Assembly: GCA_902478395.1 (NCBI GenBank)
Contig: CABSKZ010000033.1
Coordinates: 1-15,631 of the forward strand
DNA: 15,631 bases
Direction: 5' to 3'
Source: an uncultured Eubacteriales bacterium
Lineage (GTDB): Bacteria; Bacillota; Clostridia; UBA1381; UBA9506
Shown one piece after another: positions 1 through 7,293 of this stretch (the first letter of the stretch is position 1; every line of letters starts with the position of its first letter). A model generated the notes under the pieces. It did no database searches. It saw only the letters and a program-made list of their open reading frames with translations, and was not told where the DNA came from. The position numbers and the translations under genes are program-made.

Positions 1-1235
1 GTACAAAACTGCTCGGACTGCTCACCAAGCGGTTTCAATTGCCGCAGGTCGTCGGCGCGCTTTTGGCGGGCCTTCTGCTCGGTCCGGCAGTGCTGGGAGT
101 TATCAAGGAAACAACGTTTATACACGCGTCTGCTGAGATCGGCGTGATTGTTCTGATGTTCTGCGCAGGCATGGAAACGGATATTCATGAGTTGAAAAAA
201 AGCGGAAAGGCCGCGTTCATCATCGCCTTAATCGGTGTTATTGTCCCCCTGATTGGCGGGTTCGCCGTCGCATATTTCTTTAACCGGCCCGGCGTGATTG
301 CCTCCGACGCTTCTGGCAGCCTGTTTCTGCAAAACATTTTCATCGGCATCATCCTCACGGCAACCTCCGTCAGCATCACGGTGGAGACCCTAAAAGAACT
401 GGGAAAGCTAAAAACCCGTTCGGGAAACGCGATTCTGGGAGCGGCCATCATCGATGATATTCTCGGCATCATTGGGCTGACCATCGTCACCAGCATGGCG
501 GACACCTCCGTCAGCATTCTGATTGTTCTGCTGCGGATTCTCGGATTCTTTCTCTTTTCGTTCGCTGTTGGTTTTGTCTTTCTAAAGCTGTACCGGAAAT
601 TCGAAAATCCGGACGCAAAAGGGCTTCACCGCTACGTCATCCTCGCGTTCGCCTTTTGCCTGCTGATGTCCTATGTCGCGGAGATGTGGTTCGGTGTTGC
701 GGATATCACCGGTGCGTTCGTCGCAGGGCTGATTATCTCCTGTACGCAACGGACACAATATCTGGCGTCTAAATTTGACGTGCTGTCGTATGCGTACCTC
801 TCCCCGATTTTCTTTGCGAGCATCGGGCTGCAGGTTCAGCTTCCAGCAATGAGCACCAACATTCTATGGTTTTCGCTTATACTCGTTATCGTCGCGGTTC
901 TGACAAAGGTGGTCGGTTGCGGGCTTGGTGCAAAATTGTGCCATTACCAAAACTACCAGTGCCAGCGCATTGGGGTCGGAATGATTTCGCGCGGCGAAGT
1001 CGCGTTGATTGTCGCAAGCAAAGGAACGGCGCTGGGGCTGTTGGGAAGCAGCTTCCTCGGTCCCGTAGTTTTAGTGGTCATCATTACCACCATTATCACA
1101 CCAATCCTGTTGAAAATCGTTTTCAAAAAAGGTCCAGCCAATACGCCTCTGGTTCAAGACGGCTTTGCGAAATCCTACGAGGAGCTGGACAAATACCGTG
1201 CCGGCGGCAGCGCGGACGATTCCGCACAGCTTTAA
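1..1235 (+). CDS. Cation/proton antiporter, CPA2 (KefB/NapA-like) family, 5'-truncated by the window edge
   Basis: This is an integral membrane monovalent cation/H+ exchanger. The reading frame is open from base 3 to the window edge and already encodes family sequence (KLLGLLTKRFQLPQVVG) before the first possible in-window start, TTG at 39, so the true start lies upstream. Numbering from that TTG, visible family features are LLLGPAVLG near residues 12-20, TATSVSITVETLKELGKL near 107-124, and AIIDDILGII at 136-145, whose paired Asp (139-140) are the expected ion-binding acids. ISRGEVALIVASKG follows near the C-terminus and about ten hydrophobic segments span the protein. It ends in a short hydrophilic tail with no TrkA-N/RCK domain. 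The cation (Na+ or K+) cannot be told. It lies on the opposite strand to the polysaccharide operon and is probably unrelated to it. Confidence 0.93.
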   Translation, partial: TKLLGLLTKRFQLPQVVGALLAGLLLGPAVLGVIKETTFIHASAEIGVIVLMFCAGMETDIHELKKSGKAAFIIALIGVIVPLIGGFAVAYFFNRPGVIASDASGSLFLQNIFIGIILTATSVSITVETLKELGKLKTRSGNAILGAAIIDDILGIIGLTIVTSMADTSVSILIVLLRILGFFLFSFAVGFVFLKLYRKFENPDAKGLHRYVILAFAFCLLMSYVAEMWFGVADITGAFVAGLIISCTQRTQYLASKFDVLSYAYLSPIFFASIGLQVQLPAMSTNILWFSLILVIVAVLTKVVGCGLGAKLCHYQNYQCQRIGVGMISRGEVALIVASKGTALGLLGSSFLGPVVLVVIITTIITPILLKIVFKKGPANTPLVQDGFAKSYEELDKYRAGGSADDSAQL

Positions 1236-1313
1236 CAGGACATCTGCAATCTAAGAAGGGCGATTTTCTGCGTTAATTCATTTTCATGAAATGATGATTC
1301 CGCAGTTTTCATC

Positions 1314-1586
1314 ATGTGGAAAAATAGAGCAAAAATGTTTGTGGATAAATGCAGCAAAATTATGATTGGAAGATTGGAGCCAGTCGCTTCTATCGGTCTG
1401 CACACCCACAAGACCAGCAGTGAAATTATTTATATTTTGAACGGAAGCGTTCTAGCTTTATTTGACGGGGCGGAAGAACGAGTGGATGCCGGAGTTGTAC
1501 ATTACTGCCCGAAGGGACATTCACACAGCCTGATAAACGACGCGGAGGAAGATTTGATTTTCTTTGCAGTCGTTCCTGAACAATGA
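1314..1586 (+). CDS. Small single-domain cupin protein, short N-terminus
   Basis: A 90-residue cupin with both conserved motifs intact. Motif 1 is G28, H30, H32, E37 and G44 (GLHTHKTSSEIIYILNG). Motif 2 is G60, P66, G68, H71 and N75 (GVVHYCPKGHSHSLIN). H30, H32, E37 and H71 form the expected metal site. The fold is known; the substrate or ligand is not. Related stand-alone cupins are usually about 105-120 residues, so some 20 N-terminal residues appear to be missing. No Shine-Dalgarno sequence precedes the ATG at 1314. An in-frame TGA at 1287 blocks extension, and ATG at 1335 is an alternative start. It sits 78 bp after the antiporter and ends just before a terminator. It may be a functional short form or a 5'-eroded gene. 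Confidence 0.72.
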   Translation: MWKNRAKMFVDKCSKIMIGRLEPVASIGLHTHKTSSEIIYILNGSVLALFDGAEERVDAGVVHYCPKGHSHSLINDAEEDLIFFAVVPEQ

Positions 1587-1620
1587 ATAAAACAGGACAT
1601 TCTGTGAACTGTCAATATAG

Positions 1621-1664
1621 AAAAGCCCCTCTCCTGCGTTTCAGACTGCAAGAGAGGGGCTTTT
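1621..1664. terminator. Bidirectional rho-independent terminator between convergent units
   Basis: The arms AAAGCCCCTCTC (ending 1633) and GAGAGGGGCTTT (from 1652) pair perfectly. TGC (1635-1637) and GCA (1648-1650) extend the stem across one C/A mismatch. A run of T follows on the + strand, and a run of A precedes the stem and becomes T on the - strand. It lies between the cupin stop (1586) and the glycosidase stop (1678), so it can end both transcripts. Direct sequence reading. Confidence 0.93.
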
Positions 1665-1677
1665 TCTGGCAAGCAGC

Positions 1678-2649
1678 TTAAAATTCATTCAATACTTCGT
1701 GGCCTTTCCGAATCGTGCCGTCCTTATTGATAAAGCAAAGGTTTCCCGCATAGCCGACTGGTCCGTCCTCTTCCGTATGCAGATCGGGCATACGGCTGTA
1801 CCAAAGCGCGTGCACCACACAGCCAAGTCCACACGCCTTATGGGCTTGTAGCGTCCGTCTTACGATTTCCGCCCGGCGGTCGTCGTCCAAAGCACCCCAG
1901 CAGGTTTCTGTCGTAAAAACGGGTTTGTTGTACTCGGCGGCAACCGCCTTCAGTTCATTCAGTTCTTTTACAAAGCTTTCAACCGGCAATAGTTCCTCGT
2001 CTGGTTTCAATTCAGAAAAATGATACGGATGCAGCAGGAACACATCCGAGATATCGGCAACATCCGCCAAAACCTCCCTGCTTGGAAACAGGCTGCTGAC
2101 ACTGCAGGGCTGCGACGCGCCCGCTTCTTTGCACATACCATATATTTTTCTGAGCCACGCCGCCTCATACGGACGGATAAAGTCCGTAAACTCATTTTTA
2201 TCCCAAAAGAAGGGTTCGTTACAGATGTCCCACAAAAGGATGCGCGTATCGTCCTTGTGGGCGCCGACAATTTTCTCTATAAACGAATTGAACCTGTCCT
2301 CACTTCTGGAAACAATGTTTGCCCCTGTCACAATATGGTCGATATAAAGGCCTCCAAAGTCCTGAACCTCATCGTGCCATCTGTTGAAAAGCACAGGAAT
2401 GGCCAAAAGTCCAAATCGGGCACAAATTCGCAAATAGGTTTCGAACTTTGCCGCAAAAACATCCTCATTCAAACGGAATTCTTCATAAGAGAGCCAAATC
2501 CGGATCGTGTTAAACCTGGGGAAATACGCTTTTCCAAGCGCCAGTTCTTTTGTGATTGTCTCCTCATCAAACATACTCCAGACTTCAAATACCGTTCTCG
2601 CGTAGCTTGGGTTATAGTTAAATCCCAGTATGTTGCTGTATTCTATCAT
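1678..2649 (-). CDS. Clan GH-A glycoside hydrolase (GH5/cellulase-like TIM barrel)
   Basis: A 323-residue (beta/alpha)8-barrel glycosidase without a signal peptide, so probably cytoplasmic. Clan GH-A landmarks are visible: Arg50 in TIRIW on an early strand, the acid/base Glu145 in WDICNEPFF after strand 4, His207/Tyr208/His209 in LLHPYHF, the nucleophile Glu248 in VFTTETCWG after strand 7, and Trp283 near the last strand. The length is a bare barrel with no carbohydrate-binding module. It is the last gene of the - strand operon, 139 bp after the GH2 gene, and ends next to the shared terminator. GGAG and AGGA sequences precede the ATG. A role trimming imported oligosaccharides is inferred. The exact family and linkage specificity (beta-mannosidase, glucanase or other) cannot be assigned by eye; a divergent GH5 or another GH-A family is possible. 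Confidence 0.85.
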   Translation of the reverse strand: MIEYSNILGFNYNPSYARTVFEVWSMFDEETITKELALGKAYFPRFNTIRIWLSYEEFRLNEDVFAAKFETYLRICARFGLLAIPVLFNRWHDEVQDFGGLYIDHIVTGANIVSRSEDRFNSFIEKIVGAHKDDTRILLWDICNEPFFWDKNEFTDFIRPYEAAWLRKIYGMCKEAGASQPCSVSSLFPSREVLADVADISDVFLLHPYHFSELKPDEELLPVESFVKELNELKAVAAEYNKPVFTTETCWGALDDDRRAEIVRRTLQAHKACGLGCVVHALWYSRMPDLHTEEDGPVGYAGNLCFINKDGTIRKGHEVLNEF

Positions 2650-2686
2650 TGATTCCTATCTCCATTTCATTTAATTTTTCAATGAG

Positions 2687-2709
2687 CATGGGGGGCGCCT
2701 AGCCCCATG
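2687..2709. repeat. Inverted repeat between the GH2 and GH-A genes
   Basis: CATGGGG (2687-2693) and CCCCATG (2703-2709) form a 7-bp stem around a 9-nt loop in the 139-bp gap between the two glycosidase genes. No T-run follows on either strand, so it is not a classic terminator. It could act as an RNA processing or attenuation hairpin in the operon messenger. Low certainty of function. Confidence 0.5.
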
Positions 2710-2788
2710 TATCCAACAAGGAAAAGCGGCAATCTTTTTCACGCTGCACATTTAGCGTCCATCGACTATCACGACAGAATCTGCCCGG

Positions 2789-4918
2789 CTATTGAAGCGG
2801 AAGCGTCTTAGCGGGCCTATATTGCAGTGTGTACCGGCTTTCACCACAATACCGTGTCTTAAGCACCAAATCAAATTTATCCGTGCTGTATTCCGGCAGC
2901 AGTACGCTTACCTCATGCTCCGTTTTATTGTTATTGGCACTTACGTTTCCCGTTTCCCAGTCCAATATATGTATGGAATCTCCGCCGATTTCGATCGATA
3001 CCGATACGAGAGCGCGCACATCGTTCACGCTGTCATTCAGCAGCCAGATTTCCGCCGTAAAAGCTTCTCCGCCTGTATAGGAGAATTTTTTCAGCCTCGC
3101 GCTCGGCATCACGGGGCGCAGCGCGTCCCGCACCGCATAATATGCAGGTTTTGGCCGGGCCGGATAGCTGATGATGGAGTTGTTTGCAGCGGTTTTCCAC
3201 GGTTCATTATAGCACCAATTGAGCGCCATAGAGCAATACGGCGACTGTCGCCGTGCTTCCTCAAAAATCGCCTTATAGCCTTCACATTGCAGCCACTGGC
3301 TTTCCCTGCAAAGTTCCTCAAGATTTGCCGCAGGGCCAAAATACCGTTCCAGAACTGCCATACAAAGCCATGTATCAAGTTCCATATCCCAGGCACCCAG
3401 CGCATGGTGCGTTTCCCATGCCGTCCCGGCCCTTGGCGGAAACAGCTCCTTTTCAGGAATAAAGCTCTTTAGATATTCCGGATCCGCCGCGCCTGGCACT
3501 CCGAATTCTGTATAGGCGGTATACCGTGCACAATTGAACATCTCGTAAACCTCTTGCTTTGTCTGCCGGGAATAGAACAGGTAACAGCCGTGCCCCATCC
3601 CCATCAGCGGCGAGGTCGGAATAAACGGCGTTCGCCTGTCCTCCTCATAACAGATTTTGTCCAGCAGCCGCAGGGCATGGGACTGCTGCGTCATCCCCGA
3701 CCAGCTGTTAAACAGTTCATTTCCGCCGCACCAGAGGACAACCGACGGATGACGCCGAAGTTCGCGCACGATGGAACGTGCCTCCTGTTCCAAAACACCT
3801 AAATATCGGGAACCGTTCCGGTAATTGTTGCAGGCCAGCGGAAATTCCTGCCAAACCATCAGCCCCATTTCATCGCAAAGCGAATAAAAGCTTTCCTTAT
3901 TTATTCCCGCGCCGCCCCAACAGCGCAGCAAATTCATATTTGCTTCTTTTGCGAGACGCAGAAGCGGTTCATAGGTGTTTTTTGAAACAGTTCCTGTAAA
4001 AATCTCAGGCGTTACCCAGTTCGTACCCTTTGCAAAAATCCGGCGGCCATTTAGGCTGATGGTAACCGGAGGCACACGCTGCGTTTTTGGAAAATCATCC
4101 GGCTCTTTATGAGAACCTTCATTCATCACAAGCTCGACCCGCCGGAAACCGACCTTGCCCGTTTTTTCACTGCTTTGCGTCCGCACACGCCAGCGATAAA
4201 GAGACGGCGCGCCCTGCCCATTGCACCACCACAGTTCCGGATTCTCAATTGTGAACTGCGTATCAGTCCCGCTGTAAATACAATCTCCTTCCGGCGAAAA
4301 GAATTCAATGACCGGTTGAGCGGCACAAGCGATTTCAAAGTGTACTTGGGCGGTTTTATAATCCCCGCTCAACGTATAAAACGGCTCGCAGCGGTAGATA
4401 TCATCCTGTTTTCGGGTTTCCAGATAGGCGTCGTTCCAGATTCCCGAAGGGATTACACGCGGGTGCCAGTCCCACCCGTAGCTGACAGGCGGCTTGCAGC
4501 TTGCATCCGCCTGCTCCCGCCCTTCTTGTGCACCTTCCCGCTTCGGGTGGGGATGAATGACGATTTCCAGAATATTTCCTTTTCCCTTCAGTAAGGCCGT
4601 AAGGTTTCGTTCCACTGGCGTGAACATTCCCTCCTGGGAAAAAACTGGTTGGCTGTTGAGCAGGATATCGAACTGATAATCAATTCCGCCGCTCACAAAA
4701 TAAACTTCTTCGCCGGCCGCGGCTTCATACACAAGTTCCGTTCGATAACGCCATGTGTCTGGCTCCAGTGCAGCATACCTTTTAAAGTTGTCCGCAAAAT
4801 TAATATCACCCCATTTGTGAAATTCCGCATAATCATTTTGAATATTGCCCGGAACTTGTGCGGGAAACCAGGCATTCTCTCCCACCCGGTTTCCAGTCCA
4901 GTTCTGCCTGTAAATCAT
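2789..4918 (-). CDS. Glycoside hydrolase family 2, beta-mannosidase-like
   Basis: A 709-residue GH2 enzyme. An N-terminal sugar-binding jelly roll spans about residues 1-170 (WFPAQVPGNIQNDY, later YGWDWHPRVIPSGIW at 147-161). An Ig-like sandwich follows to about 280, then a TIM barrel from about 285 to 600. The barrel shows LRCWGGAGINKESFY (330-344), the acid/base Glu401 in WCGGNELF, the nucleophile Glu471 in YTEFG, and NWCYNEPWKTAANNS (567-581), all in beta-mannosidase order. A short C-terminal beta domain ends the protein. Beta-mannosidases are usually about 820-890 residues, so this is compact, mainly at the C-terminus. No signal peptide is seen, so it probably acts on imported fragments. 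Its AGGAGG lies on the stop codon of the preceding regulator gene, suggesting coupling. The beta-mannosidase call rests on motif resemblance; other GH2 exo-activities are possible. Confidence 0.87.
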   Translation of the reverse strand: MIYRQNWTGNRVGENAWFPAQVPGNIQNDYAEFHKWGDINFADNFKRYAALEPDTWRYRTELVYEAAAGEEVYFVSGGIDYQFDILLNSQPVFSQEGMFTPVERNLTALLKGKGNILEIVIHPHPKREGAQEGREQADASCKPPVSYGWDWHPRVIPSGIWNDAYLETRKQDDIYRCEPFYTLSGDYKTAQVHFEIACAAQPVIEFFSPEGDCIYSGTDTQFTIENPELWWCNGQGAPSLYRWRVRTQSSEKTGKVGFRRVELVMNEGSHKEPDDFPKTQRVPPVTISLNGRRIFAKGTNWVTPEIFTGTVSKNTYEPLLRLAKEANMNLLRCWGGAGINKESFYSLCDEMGLMVWQEFPLACNNYRNGSRYLGVLEQEARSIVRELRRHPSVVLWCGGNELFNSWSGMTQQSHALRLLDKICYEEDRRTPFIPTSPLMGMGHGCYLFYSRQTKQEVYEMFNCARYTAYTEFGVPGAADPEYLKSFIPEKELFPPRAGTAWETHHALGAWDMELDTWLCMAVLERYFGPAANLEELCRESQWLQCEGYKAIFEEARRQSPYCSMALNWCYNEPWKTAANNSIISYPARPKPAYYAVRDALRPVMPSARLKKFSYTGGEAFTAEIWLLNDSVNDVRALVSVSIEIGGDSIHILDWETGNVSANNNKTEHEVSVLLPEYSTDKFDLVLKTRYCGESRYTLQYRPAKTLPLQ

Positions 4919-4925
4919 TTGCCAG

Positions 4926-4931
4926 CCTCCT
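4926..4931 (-). promoter_or_regulatory. Ribosome binding site of the GH2 gene, overlapping the upstream stop codon
   Basis: On the - strand AGGAGG lies 7 nt before the GH2 ATG. Its first bases are part of the TAG stop (4932-4930) of the regulator gene, so ribosomes finishing the regulator sit on the GH2 start site. Direct sequence reading; coupling is inferred. Confidence 0.85.
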
Positions 4932-7227
4932 AATATTCCTCTTTTTCCAAAATCATATGCCGGTATTGCCCGGGTGTTTTCAATTCATATTTTTTAAACA
5001 CACGGATAAACGAATTGCTGTTGTTAAACCCTGTCATTGCGGCAATGGTTTCAATGACAAGATCCGGGTTTCTCAGAAGCTCTTTCGCCTTTTCCACCCG
5101 GTATTTATTGATGTAATTGAGCAGGCCGTCACCGGTATTTGCGGCGAACACGCGTGAGATATAGGTTGAGTTCAGTTCCAGTTCGTTTGCTATATGGGAA
5201 ATGTTGAGATTTATATTGTTGTATTCCATTGCAATCAGTTCCTTGATATTTTTGACGAGCTGGTTCTCATTTTCGTGCATACTGTCTTGAATCTGCTCGC
5301 AAATTGCATCGATGGAAGCAAAAAATTCTTTTTTTATCTCAGCAGCATCAAAATTCTGGGCCTGCCAGACACGCGGAAGTTCGGAAGCTTTCATGCCCTG
5401 AACCTGGCATTCTGCTTTATATACCGCCGCCGCAATATCCGAAACGACGCACCGGAAAATATCTGCCGGCGCGGTAGACTGCGCGTGGTATTTTTCAAAA
5501 ACATTGCCTATAATCGCTTTGGCTCCATCGGCATCGCCGGACCTGATGCAGTCAATCAGCTGCTGTTCACGGTTAAAGGAAAAATAATATTCATAGCTTC
5601 CGGTCTCTTCCGTTATCAGTTCCTCATAGAACAACAGGTCCTTCGATTGTCTGAACACGAGGTTCTGAATGCTCGTTACCATCTCGCTGTAGCATTTTGG
5701 AATGCTGGATAGCCCCTTGCGCACCATACTGGACCCTACCGCCAGCTCCAAGCCAAAATTATTTAACACGGCCTTCATCCCGCAGTCGATGATTTTTCCA
5801 ACTGTTTCTTTATATTCTATTTTTTCCGTCTCATGAAAGTTGACAATGGCGCAAATTGTGCCGTTTATTTCCGCTATGTATGCCGTATAGCACTGGTTCA
5901 AAAGCTCTTCAAAAATGTTCTTGATGATGAGGAACAGCAGTTCATATTCTTCTCCTCCGTCCTGCCCTTCCTGCTGTTCATATGCGTAGAACCCTAAAAC
6001 AGAAAAATATTCTTTACTCAAGTCCAGCTCGCACATCTGTTGAATTTTCTGTGCTGAACCCCCGCTGTCAAAGCCTTGATTGACCAGCTTTGACAGAATA
6101 CTGGTCCTGACATAATCCTGCTGCCGGTACAATTTGGAATCAATCTTATTTTTATCGCTGATTAACTGGGTAATTGCGTCCAGCAGGACCTTGTCCTCTT
6201 CATAATCCGCGCTGTTTTTCAGAAGCTTCTGTTTCAGCAGCAGGTTCAGCACAACCTTGACCGGCTTGTACCGTTTCCGTGAAAAATACACCGCGCATGC
6301 GATACCGGCAAATATGCACAGGCCGAGCGTAACCGTCATGATTTTCTTAACATATGACAGCTTTTCATACGCAAGGTTTTTTTGGGTTATGCTGATATAC
6401 CGCAGGCTGTTCACCCCTGAATATGTTTCACGGATATGATACTTTTTACCGCCATATTTAAGTTCCCCGTTTTCAATTTGGCCGGACAACCCATCGAGCA
6501 GACCGGCATCGGCTTCCTTATCCAGCGTAGAAAAAATCAGCCCGTCATTTCCATCCATAACCGCAAAATCGCTCTTCTCGTTAACTTTAAACGCAATATC
6601 ACGGTACCGGTCTTTCTTGACGTTGGCAACCACAAAACCTTTTGGCTCACCCCCATACAGGGGAATGGGAATGACATAGCTGACCGCGTCATAAATATTG
6701 ACCGTATCGGTCTTATAGGCGTAAGAGATGATTTTATTGCTCTTTGCGCCGCTTATGATTTCTTCCCATTGTTCCATACCAAACCGCCCGTTATCAGGAA
6801 TAAAATCCGCAACCGACGCGCGGTCTATAAACCCGCTATACCGGATGATACTTCCGCTGTTTCTCAGATAGATATAGTAGTCGTCAACCGAAGTAGCCGT
6901 CGCTTTATAGATAGAACACTTTGTAACGAAATCCTTGAGTACGAGACTGTCATCGGCTGTAAATTCCTTTTTATCCATCAGCTTTCCAAGCTCGCTGTCC
7001 AGCGCTATCTGTCGCGACAGGGCATATACCTCATTCGTGATATTGTCAAAGCTGAGCTGAATCTGTTTCAGCACATAATCGCTGACGGCATTGATGTCGC
7101 CGCGGATGATATTGGCGGCCGACAGATAAATGCCGTATCCTGCCACGACCGGAATGATAAACACAAGCAGATAGGATACCAGCCACTTGAACATCAGGCC
7201 GGCGTTGTTCTTTCTAATGAATTTCAT
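4930..7227 (-). CDS. Membrane-anchored AraC-family transcriptional regulator with extracellular sensor
   Basis: A 765-residue one-component regulator. A first membrane segment lies at about residues 12-36. An extracytoplasmic region of about 260 residues follows (Cache-like in length and pattern, with YYIYLRNSGSIIRYSG near 117-132 and a region rich in beta-strand pattern to about 285). A second membrane segment is at about 296-315 (TVTLGLCIFAGIACAVYF). A cytoplasmic linker leads to a C-terminal AraC/XylS double helix-turn-helix at about 657-760, including NISHIANELELNSTYISRVF and IAAMTGFNNSNSFIRVFKKY, ending TPGQYRHM. In Clostridia and Paenibacillus such proteins usually control neighbouring glycan-use genes. 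It probably senses a polymer fragment outside the cell while bound to the membrane. GGGAGGG precedes the ATG by 8 nt. It sits mid-operon, between the lyase/UGL pair and the two glycosidases. The ligand is unknown. Confidence 0.93.
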   Translation of the reverse strand: MKFIRKNNAGLMFKWLVSYLLVFIIPVVAGYGIYLSAANIIRGDINAVSDYVLKQIQLSFDNITNEVYALSRQIALDSELGKLMDKKEFTADDSLVLKDFVTKCSIYKATATSVDDYYIYLRNSGSIIRYSGFIDRASVADFIPDNGRFGMEQWEEIISGAKSNKIISYAYKTDTVNIYDAVSYVIPIPLYGGEPKGFVVANVKKDRYRDIAFKVNEKSDFAVMDGNDGLIFSTLDKEADAGLLDGLSGQIENGELKYGGKKYHIRETYSGVNSLRYISITQKNLAYEKLSYVKKIMTVTLGLCIFAGIACAVYFSRKRYKPVKVVLNLLLKQKLLKNSADYEEDKVLLDAITQLISDKNKIDSKLYRQQDYVRTSILSKLVNQGFDSGGSAQKIQQMCELDLSKEYFSVLGFYAYEQQEGQDGGEEYELLFLIIKNIFEELLNQCYTAYIAEINGTICAIVNFHETEKIEYKETVGKIIDCGMKAVLNNFGLELAVGSSMVRKGLSSIPKCYSEMVTSIQNLVFRQSKDLLFYEELITEETGSYEYYFSFNREQQLIDCIRSGDADGAKAIIGNVFEKYHAQSTAPADIFRCVVSDIAAAVYKAECQVQGMKASELPRVWQAQNFDAAEIKKEFFASIDAICEQIQDSMHENENQLVKNIKELIAMEYNNINLNISHIANELELNSTYISRVFAANTGDGLLNYINKYRVEKAKELLRNPDLVIETIAAMTGFNNSNSFIRVFKKYELKTPGQYRHMILEKEEY

Positions 7228-7249
7228 TGCAGAATCCCTCCCTGTTTCT

Positions 7250-7279
7250 AGTTTATCACAGCCGGCGCGGCCTGTTCAA
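7250..7279 (-). promoter_or_regulatory. Possible weak internal promoter before the regulator gene
   Basis: In the 66-bp gap before the regulator, the - strand reads TTGAAC (7279-7274), an 18-bp spacer, then TAAACT (7255-7250). Each box matches the sigma-70/sigma-A consensus at about 4 of 6 positions. It would let the regulator be made without full operon transcription. Pattern match only; it could be chance. Confidence 0.3.
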
Positions 7280-7293
7280 TGGCCATCGCTGAA

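Noticed and set aside
866..1276. 136-codon + strand frame overlapping the antiporter 3' end
   Set aside because: It overlaps conserved antiporter sequence in another frame, and the product is basic and motif-free.
1278..1294. Inverted repeat TCATTT / AAATGA after the antiporter, considered as its terminator
   Set aside because: A six-pair, nearly all A/T stem with no following T-run is too weak to be a terminator.
4109..4594. 161-codon + strand open frame inside the GH2 gene
   Set aside because: It is antisense to a gene with clear GH2 motifs and catalytic residues. Its product is Arg/Pro-rich low-quality sequence with no recognisable motif, so it is a shadow frame.
6436..7251. 271-codon + strand open frame opposite the AraC-type regulator
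   Set aside because: The opposite strand encodes membrane segments and a sensor region of a recognised regulator. The + frame has no motif or convincing ribosome binding site.
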